DNA of 12,785 nt from the NCBI GenBank assembly GCA_946619805.1, contig CAMOMM010000006.1, positions 1 through 12,785 on the forward strand, read 5' to 3'. Of this stretch, positions 5,861 to 12,311 are shown piece by piece. The notes under the pieces were generated by a model. The model was not told the origin of the DNA, ran no database searches, and saw nothing but the letters and a program-made list of their open reading frames with translations. Source of the DNA: an uncultured Bacillota bacterium (GTDB taxonomy: Bacteria > Bacillota_I > Bacilli_A > Erysipelotrichales > Erysipelotrichaceae). The position numbers and the translations under genes were made by a program. The number at the start of each line of letters is the position of its first letter. The stretch's first letter is position 1.

Positions 5861-6517
5861 ATGAAATATACGGCAATTATCTTTGACCTTGACGGCACAT
5901 TACTGGATACTCTTGATGACCTGGCTGATTCCGTGAATCATACCATGGAGGTTTTCGGCTGGCCTTTAAGAACCAGGGAAGAGGTCAGGGCCTTTGTCGG
6001 TAACGGTTTAAGAAGGCTGATGCAGCTTTCGGTTCCTGATGGAGAAAATAATCCCCGCTTTGAGGAAGCTGTCAGGGAGCAGGGCCGTTTTTATCATCTT
6101 AACTGCAATAACCGTACCTCACCTTATCCCGGCATAATGAAACTGCTGGAAAGATTAAGGGATGAAGGCTATAAGCTGGCCATTGTCTCCAACAAGGCAG
6201 ACGGGGCTGTTCAGCAGTTAAGCAGTATTTATTTCAGAGATCTCATCAATACTTCCGTAGGGGAAAGTGCCGGGGTAAGAAGAAAGCCGTACCCGGATAC
6301 GGTATTAAAGGTCATGGAGAATCTTAACATTGAAAAGCAGCAATGCCTGTATGTGGGAGATTCGGAAGTTGATATTGAGACGGCGCGCAACGCTGAAATC
6401 GACTGTGCTTCCGTATTATGGGGGTTCAGAAGCAGAAAACAGCTTGAAGACTGTCAGGCGGAAATGATCTGCAGCACTACAGAGGAACTATATGAATACA
6501 TCAAAAACAAAGAATAA
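5861..6517 (+). CDS. HAD-family phosphatase, phosphoglycolate phosphatase-like
   Basis: This cytoplasmic haloacid-dehalogenase-type phosphatase has 218 residues and resembles the Gph/PpaX group, which dephosphorylates phosphoglycolate, pyrophosphate or sugar phosphates. Motif I is FDLDGTLLDT, with nucleophile Asp9 and acid/base Asp11. A helical cap follows (about 16-85), then motif II IVSNK, the motif III lysine in RRKPYPD, and motif IV GDSEVDIETARNA. All catalytic residues are present, and the exact substrate is not predictable. ATG 5861 is used. A TTG at 5855, two codons earlier, has AAAGG eight bases upstream, a better spacing, and may be the true start. No promoter is visible between the tRNA-Arg terminator and the gene, so expression probably depends on terminator read-through. 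It overlaps the next gene by 26 bases. Confidence 0.88.
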   Translation: MKYTAIIFDLDGTLLDTLDDLADSVNHTMEVFGWPLRTREEVRAFVGNGLRRLMQLSVPDGENNPRFEEAVREQGRFYHLNCNNRTSPYPGIMKLLERLRDEGYKLAIVSNKADGAVQQLSSIYFRDLINTSVGESAGVRRKPYPDTVLKVMENLNIEKQQCLYVGDSEVDIETARNAEIDCASVLWGFRSRKQLEDCQAEMICSTTEELYEYIKNKE

Positions 6518-7073
6518 ACTGTACGACAGCATTGAAGAATATATTGAGCGTAATTACTACTCTGAAAAGGTAGAAAAGATGAAGGCCAGACGGTACGATT
6601 CTTTCTATGGCTTAAGCGGAATGAGTCTGCTCAATACGGTTTCGCAGGAATATGATGAAGCTTCAGAACAGCTGAACCATACACCGTCGTATAACAGGGC
6701 AGGTCGCAGGCTGGAAGATGTTGTGAATAATCCTGAGGAAAGCTTCAGCAACATGGTACTGCGTCTGATTGACGAAAAAGGGCTGAGTGACGTGGAAGTC
6801 TATAAGAAAGCCGGCATTGACCGCCGTGTCTTTTCACGCCTCAGAAGCCGTAATGATTACCAGCCTTCCCGCAATACCGGGATCTTACTGGCGATGGCCA
6901 TGAATCTTTCTCTTGATGAAGCCATTGATCTGCTGGGTAAGGCAGGCTACACTCTGTCTCACAGTTCACGTTCTGACCTGATCGTCAGGTATTTCCTGGA
7001 AAATGACAATCATGATATCCTGCTGCTGGATGAAGCCCTGGTGCATTTCGGAGAAAGGGCTCTTACTGAATGA
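6492..7073 (+). CDS. HTH-like protein of unknown function, often VWA-associated
   Basis: The protein has 193 residues. The N-terminal third (YDSIEEYIERNYYSEK and onward) is charged and low in conservation. From about residue 80 it matches a Firmicute family I recall but cannot name: ESFSNMVLRLIDEKGLSD (83-100), a probable helix-turn-helix VEVYKKAGIDRRVFSRLRS (101-119), DYQPSRNTGILLAMAMNL, LDEAIDLLGKAGYTLSHSS, and a C-terminal segment ending DEALVHFGERALTE. The HTH-like core resembles phage-repressor/XRE folds and could bind DNA or a protein. From memory, relatives lie near macro-domain or small VWA-domain proteins, and here a VWA gene lies two genes downstream. It starts within the HAD gene (26-base overlap, GAGGAA upstream) and shares ATGA with the lysozyme gene, implying coupled translation. 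Confidence 0.75.
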   Translation: MNTSKTKNKLYDSIEEYIERNYYSEKVEKMKARRYDSFYGLSGMSLLNTVSQEYDEASEQLNHTPSYNRAGRRLEDVVNNPEESFSNMVLRLIDEKGLSDVEVYKKAGIDRRVFSRLRSRNDYQPSRNTGILLAMAMNLSLDEAIDLLGKAGYTLSHSSRSDLIVRYFLENDNHDILLLDEALVHFGERALTE

Positions 7074-7810
7074 AGGGAATAGTCAGAAAACTCATCATTG
7101 TTCTGATACTGACCTGCCGGCGGGCAGCTCTTTTCTATGTGATGGTCAAGAAAAAGATCATTGTCGTGAATGAGCTGTTTGTCAATAAGAACAGGGATGT
7201 CATCGGAGTTGATGTTTCCGAATATCAGATGGACATTGACATGACCAGACTTAAGGAACAGGGCATTCAGTTTGTTATAATCCGTGCCACGGAAGGAAGT
7301 CATTATGTTGATGACATGTTTCTTGTTAACTGGAAAAACGCCCATGAGGCTGACCTGACGGCCGGGGCTTATCATTTCTTCTCCTTTGATACCCCGGGTG
7401 CTACCCAGGCTGCCAACTTCATCAGTGCCGTTGGTGATCTTGAAAATGACCTGATTCCGGCTGTTGACCTGGAATTCTACGGCAACAAGCGCTGGGATCC
7501 TCCTGAAAAGGAAGACGTTGTCAGAGAGCTGCAGCGGTATCTGGACATTATGGGAAGACGCTATGGAGTAAAGGCCATGATCTATGCTTCCCAGGAGATC
7601 TGGGATAAGTATCTTGAAGGCAGTTTTGACGATTATCCGCTTTGGGTCAGAAATGTCTACTATCCGATTTCAGTCTCGCATGGTGATGACTGGGCCATCT
7701 GGCAGTACCGTGACACGGGCATGCTGGAAGGATATAGTGGCGGGGAAAAGTACATTGACATGAATGTACTCAATAACAGCGTTTCACTCAGTGACTTGAT
7801 GATTCCGTAA
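7070..7810 (+). CDS. GH25 (Chalaropsis-type) lysozyme, membrane-anchored or secreted
   Basis: This glycoside hydrolase family 25 muramidase cleaves peptidoglycan N-acetylmuramic acid linkages. The 246 residues comprise an N-terminal basic/hydrophobic segment (5-26) for export or anchoring, then a complete GH25 domain (about 44-240). That domain contains GVDVSEYQ (Asp48), IIRATEGSHYVD, AYHFFSF, the catalytic strand AVDLEFYG (Asp133, Glu135), MIYAS, WAIWQYRDTG and YIDMNVLN (Asp230). No cell-wall binding repeats follow, so it is a minimal enzyme. The export helix is odd: Arg17-Arg18 interrupt it (LTCRRAALFYV), coded by a short CTGCC/GGCAG inverted repeat. The start overlaps the stop of the HTH gene (ATGA). 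Being inside a housekeeping-like operon without holin or phage genes, it is probably a cell-wall remodelling enzyme rather than a phage endolysin. Confidence 0.9.
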   Translation: MKGIVRKLIIVLILTCRRAALFYVMVKKKIIVVNELFVNKNRDVIGVDVSEYQMDIDMTRLKEQGIQFVIIRATEGSHYVDDMFLVNWKNAHEADLTAGAYHFFSFDTPGATQAANFISAVGDLENDLIPAVDLEFYGNKRWDPPEKEDVVRELQRYLDIMGRRYGVKAMIYASQEIWDKYLEGSFDDYPLWVRNVYYPISVSHGDDWAIWQYRDTGMLEGYSGGEKYIDMNVLNNSVSLSDLMIP

Positions 7811-7851
7811 ATGTCGCCTGGGAAGTGACCAGGAGTAAAAGCATAAATGAT

Positions 7852-7885
7852 ATCCTCTGTTTGTAAGAAGAAACGGAGGATTTTT
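7852..7885 (+). terminator. Terminator/attenuator hairpin containing VWA ribosome binding site
   Basis: The 11-bp stem ATCCTCTGTTT/AAACGGAGGAT (7852-7862 with 7871-7881, one T-G pair) has an 8-base loop and is followed by TTTTT (7881-7885). This is a good intrinsic terminator for the lysozyme-end transcript. GGAGGA (7875-7880) in the 3' arm is also the Shine-Dalgarno site of the VWA gene, whose ATG is at 7888. The VWA message must therefore contain at least this hairpin region, and its site would be masked when the stem forms. A weaker hairpin CCTGG/CCAGG (7817-7833) precedes it. Confidence 0.75.
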
Positions 7886-7887
7886 AA

Positions 7888-8496
7888 ATGAAGAAAACAG
7901 AAACAGTATTTATTCTTGACCGCTCCGGTTCCATGGCCGGACTGGAGTCTGATACCGTTGGCGGCTACAATTCCATTCTGGAGAAACAGAAGGAAAGCGG
8001 AGAAGACATCAGTGTCACAACCGTGCTTTTTGATGACAGATATGAACTTCTTCATGACAGAACAGACATAAAGAAGGTAAAGCCATTAACTGAAAAGGAA
8101 TACTATGTCAGGGGTACCACGGCTCTGGTGGATGCCATCGGCCGAACTGTTTCCCGCTTCAAGGGGCAGTTAAAGGACAGCAAAGCTGTTTTCATCATTA
8201 CAACTGACGGCTATGAAAATGCCAGCAGGGAGTATGATGTAAGACAGGTCAGAAAGATGATCGAACAGCAGAAGGAAAAGGGCTGGGAATTCATCTTCAT
8301 GGGTGCCAATATAGATGCCGTTAATACCGGCAGCAGTTTCGGTATTGCCCGTAATGTCAACTACCATCATGACAGCCAGGGGGTTCAGAGTGCCTACAGA
8401 TCCATGGCCAGGGCTGTTGAAAGCTTCGTGGCTAACGGCAGTGTTGACGAATCCTGGGACCGGGAAGTCAACGAGGATTACAAGAGCCGTCTTTAA
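7888..8496 (+). CDS. Small VWA-domain protein
   Basis: This 202-residue protein is essentially one von Willebrand factor A domain, a metal-dependent protein-protein interaction fold. The MIDAS motif is complete: DRSGS (Asp11, Ser13, Ser15), a threonine in RGTTALVDAIG (77-78), and the Asp of TTDG (107). The strands TVFILDRSGSM, SVTTVLFDD, AVFIITTDGYENAS and EFIFMGANIDAV alternate with helices as expected. There is no signal peptide or membrane segment, so it should be cytoplasmic. It resembles the stand-alone Firmicute VWA proteins that I recall near macro-domain and HTH-like genes. The 3' tail (about 185-202) is charged. It has a strong GGAGG site eight bases upstream, embedded in a terminator-like hairpin. 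The partner and role are unknown; the nearby HTH-like protein is the natural candidate. Confidence 0.9.
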   Translation: MKKTETVFILDRSGSMAGLESDTVGGYNSILEKQKESGEDISVTTVLFDDRYELLHDRTDIKKVKPLTEKEYYVRGTTALVDAIGRTVSRFKGQLKDSKAVFIITTDGYENASREYDVRQVRKMIEQQKEKGWEFIFMGANIDAVNTGSSFGIARNVNYHHDSQGVQSAYRSMARAVESFVANGSVDESWDREVNEDYKSRL

Positions 8497-8506
8497 ATGA
8501 TATAAT
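8477..8506 (+). promoter_or_regulatory. Promoter for deoC
   Basis: A perfect -10 TATAAT (8501-8506) lies 4 bases after the VWA stop, with a moderate -35 ATTACA (8477-8482) at an 18-base spacing inside the VWA gene. The leader would be only about 15 nt and contains the AAGAGG ribosome binding site. Confidence 0.6.
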
Positions 8507-8527
8507 ATTACCTGAAGAGGTGATATC

Positions 8528-9199
8528 ATGATCAGTAAGAAAGAACTGGCCGCCATGGTCGACCATACCAATCTCAAACCTTATGCTACAGCTGCCGACA
8601 TGAAGAAACTGTGTGATGAGGCAGTGAAGTATGGCTTTGCGATGGTAGCCATCAATCCGGCTCAGGTAGCCAGATGCAAGGAATATCTTAAGGGAACACC
8701 GGTACATGTCGGTGCTGCCATTGGATTCCCATTGGGACAGACAACAATTGCCGTCAAGGTGTTTGAGACTGAAGATGCGATCAAAAACGGGGCTGATGAG
8801 ATCGACTATGTCATTAACCTTACCGAAGTCAAGGAGAAAAACTGGGCTTATGTAGAAGAAGAGATGCGCAGGATCGTTGACGTCTGCCGTAAAAACAACG
8901 TCATATCCAAGGTCATCTTTGAAAACTGCTATCTGAGTAAGGAAGAGATCAGAAAAGTCGCTGAGATCGCCTTAAAGGTCAGACCTGACTTTGTCAAGAC
9001 CTCAACCGGATGGGGTGCAGGCGGAGCTACACATGAAGATATTGCGATAATGAAGGATGTTCTGGGTGATAAGGTCAAAGTCAAGGCTGCCAGCGGCATC
9101 AAGACATTTGAGCAGGCTCTGGGCTTTGTGGAAGACGGCTGCAGCAGACTGGGAACTTCCAGCGGCATTGCTATCCTGGACGGTTATCCTGAAAAGTAA
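8528..9199 (+). CDS. deoC: Deoxyribose-phosphate aldolase
   Basis: This class I aldolase splits 2-deoxy-D-ribose 5-phosphate into acetaldehyde and glyceraldehyde 3-phosphate, feeding deoxynucleoside carbon into glycolysis. It has 223 residues, the usual length for the short bacterial form. The TIM-barrel landmarks are VDHTNLKP (11-18), GFPLG (66-70), DEIDYVINL with catalytic Asp93, FVKTSTGW with Schiff-base Lys157, and VKVKAASGI with the second lysine Lys186. All active-site residues are present. AAGAGGTG about six bases before the ATG supports the start. It has its own promoter and terminator, so it is monocistronic rather than part of a deo operon; no deoA/deoD/deoB or deoR is in view. rpiB, another pentose-phosphate gene, lies about 3 kb downstream. 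Confidence 0.96.
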   Translation: MISKKELAAMVDHTNLKPYATAADMKKLCDEAVKYGFAMVAINPAQVARCKEYLKGTPVHVGAAIGFPLGQTTIAVKVFETEDAIKNGADEIDYVINLTEVKEKNWAYVEEEMRRIVDVCRKNNVISKVIFENCYLSKEEIRKVAEIALKVRPDFVKTSTGWGAGGATHEDIAIMKDVLGDKVKVKAASGIKTFEQALGFVEDGCSRLGTSSGIAILDGYPEK

Positions 9200-9220
9200 A
9201 AAATACATTTAAAAGGCAAG

Positions 9221-9251
9221 ACAATCGCTTAAAATAAGTGATTGTTTTTTT
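9221..9251 (+). terminator. Terminator of deoC
   Basis: The stem ACAATCGCTTA/TAAGTGATTGT (9221-9231 with 9235-9245, one G-T pair) has an AAA loop and is followed by a run of seven T. Confidence 0.9.
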
Positions 9252-9269
9252 ATATAAAACGTGTATAAT
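9242..9269 (+). promoter_or_regulatory. Promoter for tRNA-Leu and downstream genes
   Basis: A perfect -10 TATAAT (9264-9269) is paired with a TTGTTT -35-like box (9242-9247) at 16 bases. The -35 overlaps the 3' arm and T-run of the deoC terminator. The tRNA starts ten bases after the -10. Confidence 0.6.
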
Positions 9270-9279
9270 ATAAATACAT

Positions 9280-9363
9280 GCGCTGGTGGCGGAATTGGCA
9301 GACGCGTACGTCTCAGACGCGTATGATAGTATCGTGCGGGTTCAAGTCCCGCCCAGCGCACCA
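9280..9363 (+). tRNA. tRNA-Leu (anticodon CAG)
   Basis: The acceptor is GCGCTGG/CCAGCGC, then discriminator A and encoded CCA. The class II long variable arm has a GATA/TATC stem typical of Leu. The anticodon stem TACGT/GCGTA (one wobble) encloses loop CTCAGAC with anticodon CAG at 9314-9316, reading CUG. The T arm is GCGGG-TTCAAGT-CCCGC. The dUTPase start codon lies only 17 bases after the CCA and no terminator intervenes, so the tRNA is probably cut from a shared tRNA-mRNA transcript. Confidence 0.96.
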
Positions 9364-9380
9364 TTGAAAGCCGAAGGAAT

Positions 9381-10151
9381 ATGGAAAGAGTAGCACAGTT
9401 CGAGGCAGTATCCAGACAGCAGTTCTACAGAGACATGAGTGATAATTTTTCTATCGCCGATGTCGAAAGCGAGAATGTCTACCGCAATGTCAGGATGCCG
9501 AAGCGAGCAACCTCGGGAAGTGCCGGATATGATTTCCATATTCCTTTTAACTTGGAATTAAGCAGCGGTAAAAGCGTCAGGATCCCGACAGGGGTAAGAT
9601 GCCGCATGCTTCCGGGCTGGGTATTGCAGATATTCCCGCGCAGCTCCCTTGGTTTCAAGTACAGAGTTCAGCTTGACAATACCGTAGGAATCATCGATTC
9701 CGATTATTATAACGCCGTTAATGAAGGACATATCATCATTAAGATCACCAACCACAGTGACGTTACACTTTCACTGAAAGCCGGCGACCGTTTTGCTCAG
9801 GGCATTTTTGTCCAGTATGGGATCACTTTTGACGATGAGACTACCGATGTCAGAACCGGAGGTTTCGGTTCCACTGACAGCCAGAAGGTCTGCGTGGAAA
9901 AAAGAGATCTGCCCGGCGATGAGTTCATCTGGGATTATGAAAACAGCGATCCGGAAACCGTAAAGGTCACACTGGAATACCGGGGACAGGATAAGAAAAA
10001 TGAGAACATCTTCCGCTTCTGCTTTACCGGTTTACAGAAAGGTGAAGCTGAGGTACGCCTGGTACACAAGAAGATCGGTGAGGAACTGGTTGACAGTGAA
10101 CAGAAGTTCAGAGTCATCGTTAATGAAAACAGAGAGGTTACCTTACTGTAG
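9381..10151 (+). CDS. dUTPase with extra C-terminal beta-rich (I42/chagasin-like) domain
   Basis: Residues 1-165 form a trimeric-type dUTP diphosphatase, which hydrolyses dUTP to dUMP and PPi, keeping uracil out of DNA and supplying dTMP synthesis. All five motifs are present: SGSAGYDF (45-52), PRSSLGFK (86-93), DNTVGIIDSDYY (99-110), GDRFAQGIF (135-143) and the glycine-rich RTGGFGST (158-165), where most family members end. Here about 90 residues follow. Their pattern, WDYENSDPETVKV (184-196), then IFRFCFTGLQKGEAEVRL (210-227), then KFRVIVNE (242-249), resembles the chagasin/peptidase-inhibitor I42 fold, although the NPTTG inhibitory loop is not recognisable. The N-terminus MERVAQFEAVS matches relatives I recall, which supports the ATG. 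GAAGGA lies unusually close (2 bases). It follows tRNA-Leu without a terminator and precedes a small membrane protein by 36 bases. Confidence 0.9.
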   Translation: MERVAQFEAVSRQQFYRDMSDNFSIADVESENVYRNVRMPKRATSGSAGYDFHIPFNLELSSGKSVRIPTGVRCRMLPGWVLQIFPRSSLGFKYRVQLDNTVGIIDSDYYNAVNEGHIIIKITNHSDVTLSLKAGDRFAQGIFVQYGITFDDETTDVRTGGFGSTDSQKVCVEKRDLPGDEFIWDYENSDPETVKVTLEYRGQDKKNENIFRFCFTGLQKGEAEVRLVHKKIGEELVDSEQKFRVIVNENREVTLL

Positions 10152-10187
10152 CTTTTCTGTGATCAATAGATCAGGGGGATTAATCAT

Positions 10188-10619
10188 ATGTCAGGCATGG
10201 AATTAGTTAAAAAGGTCTTTTTTGACATCATGCACATGTTTGCGGTTTTTGGCCTGCAGAACATTGTGGCGATAATACTGCTGCTGGTGTGTCTGAAGAA
10301 CATTATTGTGGCACTCTGGAAGAAGGAGTACACCAGTCTGATCGTTCCGGGTATCCTGATGCTGTATCTGTGCTACTCACTGTTTACTCTGGGCGGCAAC
10401 ATCAGACTTATTACCATGCAGTATGGGCATCCGATAACGGCATATACCTTCCCGGGCAAGATCATTGAAAAGCAGGAAACTGGCGGTAAATTCATGAAGT
10501 ATACCGTAAAATGCGATACCGGGAAAACTGAGTATGACGGCAAGCGGATAATGCCGCAGATCGATGTCTTCAAGTTCGGACCGCTGTACTATTCAGTGAT
10601 CTGGAACAGCAGAGTCTAG
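10188..10619 (+). CDS. Unknown small membrane protein
   Basis: I do not recognise this 143-residue protein. It has two likely membrane helices (about 18-43 and 49-69), with a short charged turn WKKEY between them. A soluble C-terminal part of about 65 residues begins near HPITAYTFPGKIIEKQ, a mixed beta-type stretch with TVKCDTGKTEYDG and ending FGPLYYSVIWNSRV. An AGGGGG site nine bases before the ATG at 10188 supports the start; a second ATG at 10197 is less well placed. It lies 36 bases after the dUTPase in the same direction and is followed by a hairpin, so it probably ends the tRNA-Leu/dUTPase transcript. Confidence 0.75.
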   Translation: MSGMELVKKVFFDIMHMFAVFGLQNIVAIILLLVCLKNIIVALWKKEYTSLIVPGILMLYLCYSLFTLGGNIRLITMQYGHPITAYTFPGKIIEKQETGGKFMKYTVKCDTGKTEYDGKRIMPQIDVFKFGPLYYSVIWNSRV

Positions 10620-10623
10620 CAGG

Positions 10624-10649
10624 AAAAAGGGGATGGCAGCATCCCTTTT
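10624..10649 (+). terminator. Probable terminator
   Basis: GGGATG/CATCCC (10630-10635 with 10640-10645) has a GCAG loop, is extended by A/T pairs with one bulged G, and is followed by TTTTGTG. The U-tract is short. Confidence 0.65.
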
Positions 10650-10671
10650 GTGTGATTTATTCCCATATTGT

Positions 10672-10703
10672 TTGATACTGATAACACAATTGGTTAATAT
10701 AAT
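10672..10703 (+). promoter_or_regulatory. Possible promoter for DUF4153 gene and rpiB
   Basis: TTGATA (10672-10677) is followed at 17 bases by TAATAT (10695-10700). An overlapping perfect TATAAT (10698-10703) has only a 20-base spacing to the same -35. Either -10 could serve. Confidence 0.45.
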
Positions 10704-10732
10704 TAAAATGAAGTATTACGAGGTGAAAAGCC

Positions 10733-12307
10733 ATGAACATATCCAGGTTTATAAACAGTGTCAGTGAAACGGTCCGTAAGAGCTTTGCGCGCTTCCAGGC
10801 TACGCTGGTTTACAGCGGTATTCTGACTCTCTATATCTGCTATCTGATAATAATCGAAGATTCCGGTGATGAATCTTTCAATATCGGCATGGGGCTTCTG
10901 ATTGCGGCATTTATTTCATTATTGCTGAAGGTCATCGATGAAAACCTCAGAGAGGTTAATAATGCTGTTACCTATGGGGTTTCTGCTCTGGCCGGGGTAA
11001 TAACCTATCTGGCGATAAAACTCACTGACCAGTCGCTGTACTGCGCCATGGCCATTGTCGGAGTGATCCTGTTAACGATCTGTATCATCATGTACAGTCT
11101 TTACCGCAATCACGATGAAAGAAAGATGTTCCCGCATCTGTTCAGATCAGCCTTCTTTTCCGTGATGGTCAATTCCGTACGGTTCGGGGGCATCATCATA
11201 GCCTTACTGGCATTCCACTACCTGCTGGTGGAGATCGATGATCTGTTTGAAAAGATCCTGCCGATCCTGTTTGTCCTGTTTGAATGCTTTGGCCTGTATG
11301 TGATATTCATTTCATACCTGCCGGGGAAGGATGATGAGGTAAAGTCCTTCCGCGCCTATGACATCATTGTTTCCAAGGTCGGGCTTTGGGTATATCTTCT
11401 GTTAATTGCGATCCTGTATGGCTACATCATCAAGATAATCGTTACCTGGAGCATGCCGGTAGGACGACTCAACTGGTTTGGCTCGCTGGCTCTGCTGTTC
11501 TATGTCTTCTTCTATCTCAACGTGGATGAGGAAAGCGGAACCCTGCAGAGACTGTTTGTCAGATATGGTGGTTTAATGTTACTGCCGGTAGTGGGAGTAC
11601 AGCTGTTTGCCATCTACATCAGAGTCCATGCCTATGGCCTGACGACCTTAAGATATGTGTCATTGTTATTGATTGCTGGAGCTCTGCTGTTTGTGTTCAA
11701 TTCCATCATCAGAAAGAAGATATCACTGGTATTTATCGGCATGGCAGTCATTGTGGTCATCGGGTTAATGTCACCGCTTAACATAATTGACGTTCCCAAC
11801 ATGAACCAGGAAGCCAGACTGAAACGGGTATTCCGCGCAAACGGCATGCTGGATGGCAATAAAGTAATAAACTACGGTAAGGAAGTGCCTTCGGAAGATG
11901 CGGAAAAGATCGTCAGCGGTCTGGAATACTTCGGGTATCCGGAGGGCAGAGTCACGGAGTTTGTCAGCGGCCTTAAGGATCTTGATCCGGCTGTCTACTA
12001 TTCTTCCGGTCAGCCTTCCACCAATTACGATTATCATGACTTCTTCTGTGAAAACAAGGAGATATCGGTGGAGGGATTCAGTACTGCTGAAATGAGGTAT
12101 GATTATCTGGATAACTCCGAAGCGGACTATCTGAAGGATTATTTTACCGATCTTGTTGCCAATTATGGGCAGGGAAGCCTTACCAGTGATATAATGACTT
12201 ATGACAGGGATGATAATACCCGCATGGTATTCACCAGCATTCATCTGACATATAATGATGGTGTGCTGGAATATGTATCGATCGAGTATTATCTGTTAAG
12301 GAGGTAA
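10733..12307 (+). CDS. DUF4153-type polytopic membrane protein
   Basis: The protein has 524 residues. About eleven hydrophobic helices (near 25-41, 51-67, 79-96, 101-123, 137-162, 173-195, 214-236, 249-263, 277-296, 304-324, 330-348) are followed by a soluble C-terminal region of about 175 residues. The stretch VTWSMPVGRLNWFGSL (233-251), then RYGGLMLLPVVGVQLFAIYIR and RVHAYGLTTLRY, then SPLNIIDVP and NQEARLKRV, matches my memory of the DUF4153 family of Firmicute membrane proteins, whose function is unknown. The C-terminal part is acidic and tyrosine-rich, without a recognised motif. GAGGTG seven bases upstream supports the start. The last codons and stop (CTG TTA AGG AGG TAA) also contain the ribosome binding site of rpiB, so the two genes are tightly coupled. 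Confidence 0.85.
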   Translation: MNISRFINSVSETVRKSFARFQATLVYSGILTLYICYLIIIEDSGDESFNIGMGLLIAAFISLLLKVIDENLREVNNAVTYGVSALAGVITYLAIKLTDQSLYCAMAIVGVILLTICIIMYSLYRNHDERKMFPHLFRSAFFSVMVNSVRFGGIIIALLAFHYLLVEIDDLFEKILPILFVLFECFGLYVIFISYLPGKDDEVKSFRAYDIIVSKVGLWVYLLLIAILYGYIIKIIVTWSMPVGRLNWFGSLALLFYVFFYLNVDEESGTLQRLFVRYGGLMLLPVVGVQLFAIYIRVHAYGLTTLRYVSLLLIAGALLFVFNSIIRKKISLVFIGMAVIVVIGLMSPLNIIDVPNMNQEARLKRVFRANGMLDGNKVINYGKEVPSEDAEKIVSGLEYFGYPEGRVTEFVSGLKDLDPAVYYSSGQPSTNYDYHDFFCENKEISVEGFSTAEMRYDYLDNSEADYLKDYFTDLVANYGQGSLTSDIMTYDRDDNTRMVFTSIHLTYNDGVLEYVSIEYYLLRR

Positions 12308-12311
12308 CCTG

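Noticed and set aside
7070..7810. GH25 lysozyme as a prophage endolysin
   Set aside because: There is no holin, tail, integrase or other phage gene nearby, the gene is coupled to an HTH-like gene and has an export segment, and it lacks cell-wall-binding repeats.
11771..12244. 157-codon antisense open frame inside the DUF4153 gene
   Set aside because: It has no start signal or promoter and no family resemblance, and the plus-strand gene is continuous and properly started.
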